NCBI GenBank assembly: GCA_035281845.1
Contig: DATEVL010000028.1
Span: 22,571-86,570, forward strand
Source of the DNA: DATEVL01 sp035281845
GTDB lineage: Bacteria; Chloroflexota; Anaerolineae; Anaerolineales; E44-bin32
Direction of reading: 5' to 3'
Length of the DNA stretch: 64,000 nt
The first letter of the stretch is position 1, and the number at the start of each line of letters is the position of its first letter. The translations under genes and the position numbers were made by a program. Under the pieces are notes generated by a model. That model was not told the DNA's origin. It saw only the letters and a list, made by a program, of their open reading frames with translations, and searched no databases. Positions 31,614-40,266 of this stretch are shown here, one piece after another.

Positions 31614-33292
31614 TCAATCGAAAGCAGCAGGGGATAGTGGGGCTGCCCGCCGTAGTGGGACTCGATCTCGAGCGACGGGTAGGTCTGGCGGAGACGCGCG
31701 ATGAGCTGGTCGGCGATGCTGGCCGGCAGATCCTGCCCGGCATAGGCCGTGATTAACTCGGCGTCGGCCGCACCGGCCGCCTCCAGCAGCATCAGCAACC
31801 CCTGTTCCAGCGTATCGCCGGCGACAACGAGTTTGCCATCGAGCAGTCCGATGATCTGGCCCTCGTGGACGACGACGCCGTCCATCCCGACCGAACGGGT
31901 CGCCGTCGTCAGCTCGCCGGTGCGCACGCCCGAGCGCGCTCGCTCCATCGCCTTCGCCAGACTCTCCAGGTCGGCCTGCGCATCGTAGGGCAACATGGCC
32001 GCCAAACCCTGCGGCACGGATGTCGTCGGGACCACGATTACATCTTTCTCCGTGAGTTGCGCCGCCTGCTGTGCGGCCAGGACGATGTTCTTGTTGTTCG
32101 GTAAGACGATGATTCGATCCGTGGCCAGGGTTTTCAGCGACTCGTGGATTTCTTGCGCGCTGGGATTCATCGTCTGCCCGCCTTCTACGATGGCCGCCAC
32201 CCCCAAACTGGCGAACAGGCGCGACAGCCCCTTCCCGGGGCTGACGGCGACGACCCCAACTTGCCCGGGGAGGATCTGGGCCAGGGAGATCGGCCCCTCG
32301 GCGCGGCCCGCCTGGATCATCAAGTTTTCGACGCGATACTCGATCACCGTCCCCAAACCGCTGATGTATTCGACCGGCCTGTGCTGCGTCCGATCGGGGA
32401 CATGGATGTGCATTCGGTAGCGGCCATCCCCTTCGGCGATCTGGATGGACGTGCCCATGCCTGCCAGGGTGCGATGGAACGACCCCAGGTCGAAAGGCAG
32501 CGACGGCTGAAAGTCAATGACGACTTCCCAGTCTTGGCCCGGTTCAATCGATTCGGCCACGTCGGCCATGGTCAGCGCGTTGAACGTCGTCACGTCGATG
32601 AGAGATTCGTCCAGCGGCAAGCGATAGGCCGCTCGCAGCATCCCTTCCAGGATGAAGTACAGGCCTTTGCCGCCCGAGTCGACGACGCCGGCCTCGCGCA
32701 GCACCGGCAGCAGGTCCGGGGTGCGCTCCACCGAATCCTCGGCCGCCTGGACGACACGCTCGAGCACCTCTAAGCCCGACGTGGCGCCGTCCTCCAGCGC
32801 TGCTTGGGCCGCCGCGGCGACGTCCTTCGCCACGGTCAGGATTGTCCCTTCCACCGGCCGGACGACTCCCCGGTACGCCGTGTCGCGAGCTTCGGCCAGC
32901 GCCTGCACCACGCCTTGAGCGTCGACGGTGGCCATCTTGTCGAGGCTGCGGGCGAAACCGCGCCAGAGCTGCGACAGGATCACGCCCGAGTTGCCCCGGG
33001 CGCCCATCAGCGCGCCGTGGGCCAACGCATGGGCGACGGCCGAGACCGTATTGTCGGGCGTGCCTTCGATTTCATTCCAGGCCGACTGCATCGTCAGCAC
33101 CATGTTCGTCCCGGTGTCGCCGTCGGGGATGGGGAAGACATTCAACGCGTTGACCACCTGCTGATTCGTGCGGAGCCAGTGGAGGGAAGCCCAGGTCAAC
33201 AGACGAAGGAGCCTTCCATCCAGACGGCGGTATCTCTCCAGCAATCGCAGGCGGACCGGCGCGTCGACGGAGGGCAGGGGGGTCAGAGCCAT
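31610..33292 (-). CDS. fakA: Fatty acid kinase subunit FakA (YloV, DhaL plus DAK1-2 domains)
   Basis: 560 residues. The DhaL ATP-binding domain (about 20-215) has the Mg-binding Asp cluster in NVFPIPDGDTGTNMVLTMQS and HGALMGARGNSGVILSQLWR. A linker domain and the C-terminal DAK1-2 part (about 330-560) follow, with PNNKNIVLAAQQAAQLTEKD and VPTTSVPQGLAAMLPYDAQA. FakA phosphorylates fatty acids held by FakB, feeding exogenous or recycled acyl chains into phospholipid synthesis. It lies between asp23 and two fakB genes. Confidence 0.93.
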   Translation of the reverse strand: MALTPLPSVDAPVRLRLLERYRRLDGRLLRLLTWASLHWLRTNQQVVNALNVFPIPDGDTGTNMVLTMQSAWNEIEGTPDNTVSAVAHALAHGALMGARGNSGVILSQLWRGFARSLDKMATVDAQGVVQALAEARDTAYRGVVRPVEGTILTVAKDVAAAAQAALEDGATSGLEVLERVVQAAEDSVERTPDLLPVLREAGVVDSGGKGLYFILEGMLRAAYRLPLDESLIDVTTFNALTMADVAESIEPGQDWEVVIDFQPSLPFDLGSFHRTLAGMGTSIQIAEGDGRYRMHIHVPDRTQHRPVEYISGLGTVIEYRVENLMIQAGRAEGPISLAQILPGQVGVVAVSPGKGLSRLFASLGVAAIVEGGQTMNPSAQEIHESLKTLATDRIIVLPNNKNIVLAAQQAAQLTEKDVIVVPTTSVPQGLAAMLPYDAQADLESLAKAMERARSGVRTGELTTATRSVGMDGVVVHEGQIIGLLDGKLVVAGDTLEQGLLMLLEAAGAADAELITAYAGQDLPASIADQLIARLRQTYPSLEIESHYGGQPHYPLLLSIE

Positions 33293-33299
33293 AGGTGAG

Positions 33300-33656
33300 T
33301 CAGTCGATGCTGCTCACTCGCAGGTCCTGAACGTGCACGCTGACGTCGGCCACCGTCATCCCCAGCATCTGCTCGACCTGATAGCGAACGTTGTTGGCGA
33401 CGCTGTGGGCCACGGACGACACCCGTGTGCCGTACTCGACAATGATGTACGCGTCGATTCGGACCTGTCCGGCGTCGGTTCGGATCTCAATCCCTCGGTG
33501 CGGGTCTCGCACGAGCCGCTGGGCGATGCCGTCGGCGAAGTTGCGCGAGCTCATCCCGACCACGCCGTAGGTTCCGAGGGCCGCCCGGCTGGCGATGGTG
33601 GCGATGGCTCGGGACGAGATCGTGATGCGCCCGACGGGGCTGTTGTCCACCGTCAT
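33300..33656 (-). CDS. Asp23/Gls24-family (DUF322, YloU-like) protein
   Basis: 118 residues from the ATG at 33656 with AGGAGAA upstream; the longer frame to 33830 runs into the dispersed repeat and is rejected. The family pattern is clear: GRITISSRAIATIASRAALG, YGVVGMSS, DAYIIVEYGTRVSSVAHSVA and VADVSVHVQDLRV at the end. Asp23-like proteins are envelope-stress-linked and in many phyla precede fakA, as here (7-nt gap). Confidence 0.92.
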   Translation of the reverse strand: MTVDNSPVGRITISSRAIATIASRAALGTYGVVGMSSRNFADGIAQRLVRDPHRGIEIRTDAGQVRIDAYIIVEYGTRVSSVAHSVANNVRYQVEQMLGMTVADVSVHVQDLRVSSID

Positions 33657-33730
33657 GCGTAGTTCTCCTGGTGCGAGCTCGGCGTGAGCGTCGAGTGCCT
33701 CGAATTCAACCATGCGCCCAATCCCCTTCG

Positions 33731-33836
33731 GGATCCCCTGCGGGATGCGAAGCGCGATGGCCTGCTGCAGATGCCAGGCCTGGCTAGAAGTGCCCTCCGG
33801 CATGCGAAGCGCGATCCCCGGTAGGGCCATGATATT
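33731..33836. repeat. Diverged dispersed repeat between asp23 and rpmB
   Basis: Contains the unit ATGCGAAGCGCGAT twice (33745-33758 and 33802-33815), CCCCTGCGGGATGCG as in the 99-bp repeat, and GGCCTGGCTAGAAGT plus CCCCGGTAGGGCCATGAT, which match one arm of the palindrome at 63599-63740. It therefore joins two repeat families and lies in a divergent promoter gap. Confidence 0.7.
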
Positions 33837-33927
33837 AGGTCGGGCAATGCAGTGGGGACCTCCGGCGAATGTGGTAAAATGCTTCGCTCTGCAAACCGGT
33901 CACCCGACGAGAAAGGAATCTGGGTCG

Positions 33928-34107
33928 ATGGCAATGTGTGCGCACTGCGGCAAGACGACGACCTTCGGTCACAACCGAAGCTTCTCGATGAAAGCGACCC
34001 GCCGTAAGTTCTCTCCGAACTTGCAGCGCGTGCGCCTGATGGAGGGGGGGCGTCTGGTCCAGCGGACGCTGTGCGCCAAGTGCATCAAGCGTCTCGGCCG
34101 CGCCTAG
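33928..34107 (+). CDS. rpmB: 50S ribosomal protein L28
   Basis: 59 residues from the ATG at 33928 after GAAAGGAA. CAHCGKTTTFGHNRSFSMKA and TRRKFSPNLQRVRLMEGGRL are the L28 signature; two Cys pairs (CAHC and CAKC) mark the zinc-binding form. A TAAAAT at 33875-33880 is a possible -10. Ends at a strong terminator shared with the convergent rpe. Confidence 0.97.
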   Translation: MAMCAHCGKTTTFGHNRSFSMKATRRKFSPNLQRVRLMEGGRLVQRTLCAKCIKRLGRA

Positions 34108-34133
34108 ACGAAGCCTCTCCGCGAGAGATTCAT

Positions 34134-34157
34134 AAGGGCCGCCCGGGGGCGGCCCTT
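34134..34157. terminator. Bidirectional terminator between rpmB and rpe
   Basis: Arms AAGGGCCGCCC (34134-34144) and GGGCGGCCCTT (34147-34157) form an 11-bp stem followed by CTCTTTC on the plus strand. The genes converge, so it probably serves both. Confidence 0.85.
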
Positions 34158-34166
34158 CTCTTTCGC

Positions 34167-34844
34167 TCACGCCAGCGCCGGCTGCAGCGATTCTCGTAAA
34201 GCGCGTACACCCGCCGCCACCCCTTGCGGATGCCCGAAGATCGCTTGCGCAGCGACCAACACGTCGGCTCCCTGACGGACGGCCTGCGGCGCCGTCTGAG
34301 CGTTGATCCCGCCGTCGACCTGCAGGTGGACGGTAGAGCCGGTGGCCTGGAGCAGGTCCCGCAGGCGATGGACCTTGTCAAGCGCCGGCGGAATCAGCAC
34401 TTGACCGGCGTAACCCGGATCGACCGTCATGATCAACACCAAGTCGGTGTGGGCTAAGGCTTCCTCCACGGCGCCGATGGGGGTGGCGGGGTTCAGGGCG
34501 ACCCCGGCCCGCACACCCAACTCGCGTATCGATTGTAGGCAGTGGTGCAGATGGGTGGCGGCCTCCACGTGGACCGTGATCGAGTCGGCGCCGGCCTGCA
34601 CGAAGGAAGCGATCAAGTCTTCGGGACGATCCACCATCAGGTGGACGTCCAGCGGCAGCTTCGTCGTCCGCCGGCAAGCCTCGACAATCGGCGTGCCCAT
34701 CGAAAGCTGTGGGACGAAATGCCCGTCCATGACATCGATGTGAATCCAGTCCGCGCCACCCTCTTCGGCCTGGTGAAGAGCGTCGCCCAGATGGGCGAAA
34801 TCGGCTGATAGGATGGAAACGGACAGGATGGGTGTTCGAGACAT
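34167..34844 (-). CDS. rpe: Ribulose-phosphate 3-epimerase
   Basis: 225 residues from the ATG at 34844. TIM-barrel signatures: ILSVSILSADFAHLGDALHQ, DWIHIDVMDGHFVPQLSMG (metal His and Asp), LDVHLMVDRPE, VDPGYAGQVLIPPALDKV and VDGGINAQTAPQAVRQGADV. It interconverts ribulose-5-P and xylulose-5-P in the pentose phosphate pathway. The promoter leaves a leader of about 3 nt, so the mRNA is probably leaderless. Confidence 0.96.
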   Translation of the reverse strand: MSRTPILSVSILSADFAHLGDALHQAEEGGADWIHIDVMDGHFVPQLSMGTPIVEACRRTTKLPLDVHLMVDRPEDLIASFVQAGADSITVHVEAATHLHHCLQSIRELGVRAGVALNPATPIGAVEEALAHTDLVLIMTVDPGYAGQVLIPPALDKVHRLRDLLQATGSTVHLQVDGGINAQTAPQAVRQGADVLVAAQAIFGHPQGVAAGVRALRESLQPALA

Positions 34845-34853
34845 CGTGCACAA

Positions 34854-34882
34854 ATGATACCGTCGCCCCAGCCAAATGACAA
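34854..34882 (-). promoter_or_regulatory. rpe promoter (leaderless type)
   Basis: On the minus strand TTGTCA (34882-34877), 17-nt spacer, TATCAT (34859-34854). The ATG lies 9 nt after the -10. Confidence 0.7.
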
Positions 34883-35237
34883 GGCAAAGAGCCTCGGCCC
34901 GCGAGCAAGGGCGCCGAGTGGAAAGGGATTGACCCTCGGGACGCCGAACGTCTCGCCCGGTTGACGCCCGGGTAGACTCCTCTTGCGAGGACTTGAGGTT
35001 ACCCTGTAGGTTCGTTGTAAGGCTGGGGGGCGGTCCCGTCGAAGGATACTTGTGCCGCCGATCGATCGTCGGCGCCTGAACGCGCCTTGGAGGCGAAGGA
35101 GCCGAGGCGCGGGGAGGATCTGTCGCGGCCGGGCGACAAGGTCAAATGGAATCAAGCGACGTGGAAACTAGAGCCTCGAGCGCAAACACGATGCCGCCGC
35201 TCGGCGATCCTTCGACGCCTCAGAGACGAGGTCGTTG
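34883..35237. other. Gene-free divergent gap before the histidine kinase
   Basis: About 355 nt without a supportable gene. Short dyads occur (for example CGCCCGG/CCGGGCG near 34953-34973), but I see no riboswitch or known small RNA. The open frame at 35087-36100 is out of frame with the kinase and lacks homology. Confidence 0.5.
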
Positions 35238-36500
35238 ATGTTTTCGCGGCCACGGGTCCCGGCCCGGACTGGGTCCTCGGAACCTGCGCGCCTCGCCGAT
35301 CTAGAAGAGCGCCTGGCGCACTTGCTTTCGCTATTTCAATTGATGGCGGAGCTGACGGCAACGCTCAACTACGAGCGCGTGCTCGACCTGTCGCTCGATG
35401 CCGGAGCCGCCGCCCTGGGGGGGCAAGACGGCCGATTGATCAGCGCTCTGCTGCTCTTCGAAGGCCAGGATATGACGATCGCTTCGTCGCGCGGCCTGCC
35501 GGTGTCCGATCGCCGGGCCGTCTTCGCCGGAGCGGAGGGCGTGCTCGAGCAAGCGTTGCGCACCGGCGTGATCCAGGTCGTGCGGGATCCCGGACACGAT
35601 CCCGAACTGCGGCGCTTGGCCGCCGTCCAGAACTGTCGGGTCGCCGCCTGCCTGCCGCTGGTTGTCGGGCTCGACGCCTTTGGCGTGATGCTTTTCGCCG
35701 ATCCTCGGCCCGAGATCTTCACCGCCGAGCGACTCGAGTTGGTCGAAGCGGTCGCCCGCCAGGCGATCGGGGGGCTGCAGAACGCCAAGCTCTACCGCAA
35801 CCTGCTGGAAGAGAAGGAACGCATCACCGAAATCCACGAGGAGGCCCGGCGCAAGCTGGCGCGCGACCTGCACGACGGGCCGACCCAGTCGATCTCGGCC
35901 ATTGCCATGCGGGTGAACTTCGCCCGCCGCCTGATCGAGCGCGACGTCAAGGCGGCGGCCGACGAGTTGTTCAAGATCGAGGAGTTGGCGCGCCGGACGA
36001 CGAAAGAGATCCGCCAGATGCTCTTCACCCTGCGGCCGCTGGTGCTGGAGTCGAAGGGCCTGGTCATTGCCCTCGAGCAGCTGGCCGACAAGATGCGTGA
36101 GACCTACAACCAGGAGGTATTGATGGAAGCGGCGGCCGGCGTTGCCGACGATATGGAGGTCGGCAAGCAGGGCGTCGTCTTCTTCATCGCCGAGGAGGCG
36201 GTCAACAACGCCCGCAAGCATGCCCAGGCGCCCCACATCTGGATCCGCCTTTGGCGCGAAGGTGAGTTGTTCCGCATGGACGTCGAGGATGACGGCGTCG
36301 GATTCGACCTGGGGGCGGTCGAGTCGAACTACGAAGCGCGCGGTTCGCTGGGGATGGTGAATCTGCGCGAACGCACCGAGCTCGTCAGCGGCGTGATTCG
36401 GATCCAATCCGCCTCTCAAAAGGGGACGCGTGTCTCGCTCACGGTGCCGATGAGCGTCGCCGCCGCCGAGCGCCTCCACCAAAACGGTTTTGTTGGCTGA
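35238..36500 (+). CDS. GAF-domain sensor histidine kinase, NarX/DegS class
   Basis: 420 residues, no transmembrane helix, so cytoplasmic. Coiled coil at about 15-45, GAF domain at about 45-180, HisKA_3 dimerisation helix with phospho-acceptor His in RRKLARDLHDGPTQSISAIA near residue 212, and an HATPase domain with EEAVNNARKHAQ (N box), DDGVGFDLGA and GSLGMVNLRERTEL (G box). The partner NarL-type response regulator is not beside it, so this is an orphan kinase in the window. Ligand of the GAF domain unknown. Confidence 0.92.
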   Translation: MFSRPRVPARTGSSEPARLADLEERLAHLLSLFQLMAELTATLNYERVLDLSLDAGAAALGGQDGRLISALLLFEGQDMTIASSRGLPVSDRRAVFAGAEGVLEQALRTGVIQVVRDPGHDPELRRLAAVQNCRVAACLPLVVGLDAFGVMLFADPRPEIFTAERLELVEAVARQAIGGLQNAKLYRNLLEEKERITEIHEEARRKLARDLHDGPTQSISAIAMRVNFARRLIERDVKAAADELFKIEELARRTTKEIRQMLFTLRPLVLESKGLVIALEQLADKMRETYNQEVLMEAAAGVADDMEVGKQGVVFFIAEEAVNNARKHAQAPHIWIRLWREGELFRMDVEDDGVGFDLGAVESNYEARGSLGMVNLRERTELVSGVIRIQSASQKGTRVSLTVPMSVAAAERLHQNGFVG

Positions 36501-36897
36501 TCTTTCTTCGCCCCCCTATGGTCCCCCCTCAAGGGGGGATGGTCCGATTCTCTCTTACCCCCTTGTGGTCCCCCCTCGAGGGGGGACGGTGGGGGGCATG
36601 TCCCTCGGCTTCGCCTCGGGATGCTGCGCGAAGCTGCCCCCTCGCGAAGCACCCCGAGCGCAGCGAGGGGCACACCCCCTGCAATGGAAGGGTACCGCTG
36701 GTGAGGCGGGCGCGTCTGTTGCGCGCGTGGGAGTCTTGCGTCCGTCATCGGGGATGGGATCGATTCAACTGACGGCGACGCCGGATCCACAGGTGACGAA
36801 TCAAGGACAACCTCTAGCGCAATCCCCGCGCCCTCTTCGGGGACGAAAGCTAGCCATTGCGAGGGGGGTACGGGGGGGTGTAGAGAAGGAAGCCTCG
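36501..36897. other. 397-bp gap with paired GC palindromes
   Basis: No gene seen. Two near-identical units hold perfect palindromic cores TCCCCCCTCAAGGGGGGA (36522-36539) and TCCCCCCTCGAGGGGGGA (36569-36586), each inside TGGTC...GG context. A further dyad, CCCTCGG...CGAGGGG, spans about 36601-36672. Convergent genes flank it, so some may end transcription. Confidence 0.65.
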
Positions 36898-38217
36898 TCA
36901 CGTCGCCCGCGACGGAGTGACCTGAAGCGAGGCGAAGCGGGCCGTCGTCGGGCCGAGGTAGCTGCCGAAGAAACCCGTCTCCGCACTCCAGCGAACGTCG
37001 GCCAGTGCGTCGAACAGATTCCCGACGAGCAGGCCGCCGCTGAATGGGCGGCGCCGTCCGTTTTCGACGTGGTAGCCAAGTCGGATTTCAGCCGCGAAAT
37101 CGCCGATGGTCGGCTCGGGGGAGAAGTCGGACCAGGTGATGACTTCGACGTGCGGCTCCGCGATGAGATCCGCAACCGATGCGGACCCGGGGGGAACTTC
37201 GATGTCTCCGAAGGAGCCTGTGGCGGGCACCGAGAGATAGGTCGCGTAGCGCTGACTGGCACTGTAGGACCGGAATACATTCTGGTCGACCAGGAGCACT
37301 CGCTGACCGGCCAAGCCTTCTTCGTCGAACCGGCTCGCATGCTTGCCGTAGGGGATCACTCGCGTCGCCCAGACGGTCAGCGGATCGCCACGCACCTCAC
37401 CTCGGAAGATCGAATGGCCAGGCTCCCATGGCGAAAGCTTGGAGAATCGGGAGCGACCGGAGCCCAGAGTCTGGAAGGGGCCGCTGTTGAGGAAGGTTCT
37501 CAGCGCATTGCCGCGCAGGACGACCGGACCCGTATACATCGGGGCCGCGCCTGCGCTGTGGCGATCGGCTGTCTGCCGCGCGATTTCCTCCCACTCCGCC
37601 TCGACATCCAGATCGGCGAGCCGCCGGCGATCGAGGTCGATGAGCGTCTCGACCCGTTCTTGCCCTTGTCCGGCCAGGACGATCCATTCGAGCGAGAGCT
37701 CGGTCCGGGATTGGCGGGCGTCGATACCCTGGCTATTGACCAGGTGGGTCTCTTCGGCCTCGGCGAACCATTCGGCCAGCGTCAGGCGGGCCGCAGGATC
37801 ACGGGAGGCGCACGCGTCGAGACGTTCGTGGAGCGACCGCAAGGCGCCGCTGAGATCAGCCTGCAGGACGGGGTCGGCCAAGTCAACGTCCGGAAGCGGG
37901 GCGGGGGAAGGCAGGCTATAGGGCTGGTTGCGCGTCCTGCGGGCGGCCGCGATGGCAAACTCGATTGCCGGGCCCGGGTCCTCGCCGGCGGTCACGGTGG
38001 CAGATGCGGCGCCACAACCGGGAGGTTCACTCGCGCCGTCGGATGTGCACAGCGCATCGAGGATGAGCTGGTCGCTCTCGATGCTGCGGCGGGCCTCCAC
38101 TCGCTGTCGATCGGCGAACAACTGCTCACCGCGGACGCGCCGGTGGGTGACCGTCCACCCGAGAAGTTCCTTCCGGGCGGTGAGCTCCTCGACCGCCCGA
38201 TCCAGTGGCTCAGCCAA
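36898..38217 (-). CDS. tldE: TldE/PmbA-family protein
   Basis: 439 residues, paired with tldD upstream (8-nt overlap). As expected for TldE it lacks the HExxxH zinc motif. Recognisable family stretches include LAEWFAEAEETHLVNSQGI, the central strand region ending PMYTGPVVLRGNALRTFL, and VENGRRRPFSGGLLVGNLFD near the end. TldE and TldD form a heterodimeric protease that degrades unfolded peptides and matures some RiPPs. Sequence is diverged compared with E. coli PmbA, but the partnership supports it. Confidence 0.85.
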   Translation of the reverse strand: MAEPLDRAVEELTARKELLGWTVTHRRVRGEQLFADRQRVEARRSIESDQLILDALCTSDGASEPPGCGAASATVTAGEDPGPAIEFAIAAARRTRNQPYSLPSPAPLPDVDLADPVLQADLSGALRSLHERLDACASRDPAARLTLAEWFAEAEETHLVNSQGIDARQSRTELSLEWIVLAGQGQERVETLIDLDRRRLADLDVEAEWEEIARQTADRHSAGAAPMYTGPVVLRGNALRTFLNSGPFQTLGSGRSRFSKLSPWEPGHSIFRGEVRGDPLTVWATRVIPYGKHASRFDEEGLAGQRVLLVDQNVFRSYSASQRYATYLSVPATGSFGDIEVPPGSASVADLIAEPHVEVITWSDFSPEPTIGDFAAEIRLGYHVENGRRRPFSGGLLVGNLFDALADVRWSAETGFFGSYLGPTTARFASLQVTPSRAT

Positions 38218-39613
38218 GGGTGGTCCTCAACAACAGACTCGGGCCCCCCGAACTATTGCGCACGTATTCTTTGTGTCCCTTACCGCACGTGCCCTGGTCC
38301 ATCATGACCGTCGGACTCGCGGCACGGATCGTCCCCAGCACGTCGGGCACGTAGCCGCTGATACTGACCGGAGCGAACGTGCGATCGGTAATCTTCCCAT
38401 TCCGGATCTCCTGACCGTAATGACAGGTGATCTGGATGCCCCATCCTTGGGGGTCTTCCATCCCGTTGACCCACTGGTCGAGATAGATCCCGCGGTCGAC
38501 CTGAGCCAGGATCTCTTCCATCGAGGTCGATCCGGGTCCGAAGTAGGTATTCGACATGCGAGCGTATGGCTTGCGGGTGTAGTCCTGACGACGGCCGTTG
38601 GCGGTGCGTTCGATTCCCAGTCGCTGGGCGGAAGCCATGTCGCTGATTCCACGGAGGAAGACGCCGTGCTCGACGATCGTCGCCGGACGGGAGAGCATGC
38701 CTTCGTCGTCGAAGAAGTAGGACGAGTAGCATCCGGGCAAACTTGGATCATCGATGATGTTCACCAGGGGTGAACCTACTTGCCGGCCGATGTAGTCGAA
38801 GGCCCGGGCGCGCTCTTTGGGGAACAGATCCGTTTCCACCCCATGGCCGAAGGATTCGTGGCACAGGACGCCCGACACGCCCGGGCCGCTGACCACAACA
38901 TACTCAGCCGGCTCGATCCGCTCGGCGGAGAAGAGACGGGCGGCGCCCTGGACGACCTCGTGCAAGTCGGCGTCGCTGTAATCCAGGGGCTGCCAATCGC
39001 CGGTGTCGCCCTTGCTGAGCCAATCGTAGCGAGTCTCCCCATTCTGGGACAAGACGACAAAGACGCTCAAACGCCCGCGCAGCACCCGCTGCGACAGGTC
39101 GGCGTCGCGACTGCGGTAAACGGATGACTCGTCGTACTCCAGGTAGGAGACCTGAGCATTGACGACGCGGGGATCGGCTGCCGCCAGGCGCCGCTGGAGA
39201 TCGCGGCAGCGTTCGAGCTTGTCCTCCAGGGCGAGGCTCTCGAGCGGAACGGCGCCGGTGGTCGCGAAATCCCGAGGCGGCACGGTCTCGACCCGACCTG
39301 ATCCTCGACCCTTCGGGAGGCTTCCCGCGAGTTCGCGGGAGGCGGCCATCAACCGATCGCCGTCGAACCCCGGCAGCGACTTCTCGTTTAGAGTCTCCCC
39401 GTCGAAGACCGAAAGGACCGTTCCCACGGAGCGGGGCATCTGGCTGATCTCTTCCTCACGGGCTTCGACGCTGATCGAGATCCCTTCTCGCGCGGAGAGC
39501 AGTACGGCCGCGTACGGCGAGCGGGCCTGCAGAGTCGCCACCGAATCGGGGAGGCGCGGACGAAGCTCGGCCATCGGCGGAGGAATCGTGAGGGTCGGAG
39601 TGGATGTCGTCAC
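38210..39613 (-). CDS. tldD: TldD-family metalloprotease
   Basis: 467 residues from the GTG at 39613 with GGAGAGA upstream. The zinc motif HExxxH is intact in VLCHESFGHGVETDLFPKER near residue 255, and the C-terminal DQGTCGKGHKEYVRN region near 440 supplies the third (Cys) ligand region. It is the catalytic half of the TldD/E protease. Cotranscribed with tldE and an upstream DinB protein. Residues about 80-140 are less conserved. Confidence 0.92.
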   Translation of the reverse strand: MTTSTPTLTIPPPMAELRPRLPDSVATLQARSPYAAVLLSAREGISISVEAREEEISQMPRSVGTVLSVFDGETLNEKSLPGFDGDRLMAASRELAGSLPKGRGSGRVETVPPRDFATTGAVPLESLALEDKLERCRDLQRRLAAADPRVVNAQVSYLEYDESSVYRSRDADLSQRVLRGRLSVFVVLSQNGETRYDWLSKGDTGDWQPLDYSDADLHEVVQGAARLFSAERIEPAEYVVVSGPGVSGVLCHESFGHGVETDLFPKERARAFDYIGRQVGSPLVNIIDDPSLPGCYSSYFFDDEGMLSRPATIVEHGVFLRGISDMASAQRLGIERTANGRRQDYTRKPYARMSNTYFGPGSTSMEEILAQVDRGIYLDQWVNGMEDPQGWGIQITCHYGQEIRNGKITDRTFAPVSISGYVPDVLGTIRAASPTVMMDQGTCGKGHKEYVRNSSGGPSLLLRTTLG

Positions 39614-39636
39614 GCGTGTCTCTCCGGAGTGTCCAA

Positions 39637-40122
39637 CTACTTTGGCGCCGCCGTCTCGAGCCAAATGGTGATCTCGTCGGTCGCATCGAGGTAGTCCCGT
39701 GTCAGCTCCTCGAGGCAGCGCCGCACCGTCGCCGGCCCACCATCCGGATGGCGGACGCCCAGATCCGCATTCCACGACTCGACGGGGACGGCGCGCAGGA
39801 ACTCGACGGCCTCAGCCTTCGTCGTGGCCAATTCCTTCATCAACGCGCCGCGATCGGCCGAAGGCTGGCGGACGACAAGCTCGGCATTCACCTTGCGGTA
39901 GTCGTTGGGAAAGTCGACGTGATACGCGGGAGGCATGCCTTCCAGGATGGCTTTGGCTCCGAGGACTGTCAAACGGTTCCAACCGGCCAGGCGGGCGACG
40001 ACGTCGCGCGGCGTCCCCTCCTCCATCTTGGCCATGAACCGGTCCTCGGCGAGGTTTTCGAGACAGGCAACGAAGGACTGAAATGCGCCTTCGAACGCCG
40101 CCATCCGCCGGTCTTCGCCCAT
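39637..40122 (-). CDS. DinB/DfsB (ClbS-like) family protein
   Basis: 161 residues from the ATG at 40122, directly behind GGAGAAAGG; ATG 40104 is an alternative. Helical bundle with RDVVARLAGWNRLTVLGAKAI near residue 45, FPNDYRKVNAELVVRQPSAD and TRDYLDATDEITIWLE at the end. It resembles the ClbS/DfsB branch, whose founder is a cyclopropane hydrolase protecting against colibactin, but most members have no known role. It heads the tldD-tldE operon, 23 nt upstream of tldD. Confidence 0.75.
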   Translation of the reverse strand: MGEDRRMAAFEGAFQSFVACLENLAEDRFMAKMEEGTPRDVVARLAGWNRLTVLGAKAILEGMPPAYHVDFPNDYRKVNAELVVRQPSADRGALMKELATTKAEAVEFLRAVPVESWNADLGVRHPDGGPATVRRCLEELTRDYLDATDEITIWLETAAPK

Positions 40123-40139
40123 CCTTTCTCCGGGGGCCA

Positions 40140-40145
40140 ATGATA
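40140..40145 (-). promoter_or_regulatory. -10 element of the DinB-tldD-tldE operon
   Basis: TATCAT on the minus strand, 17 nt before the DinB ATG; the gap holds the ribosome site. The -35 is weak. Confidence 0.45.
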
Positions 40146-40266
40146 CTCCACCTCCCGCACGCGGCCCACTCTGGAGCGATTCGGTGCCCCAACACACGGC
40201 CTGCCGGGGTTGGGCCGGCGAGTTTCAGAGTGCGATTTGGATTGGATCCCGAATCGACCGGCTCTT

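Noticed and set aside
34883..35237. 6S RNA or other small RNA upstream of the histidine kinase
   Set aside because: No long bulged hairpin or known consensus could be identified by eye.
36490..38307. Open frame of 605 codons on the plus strand
   Set aside because: Antisense to tldE and the adjoining GC-rich gap; no recognisable domain, and it crosses the palindromes.
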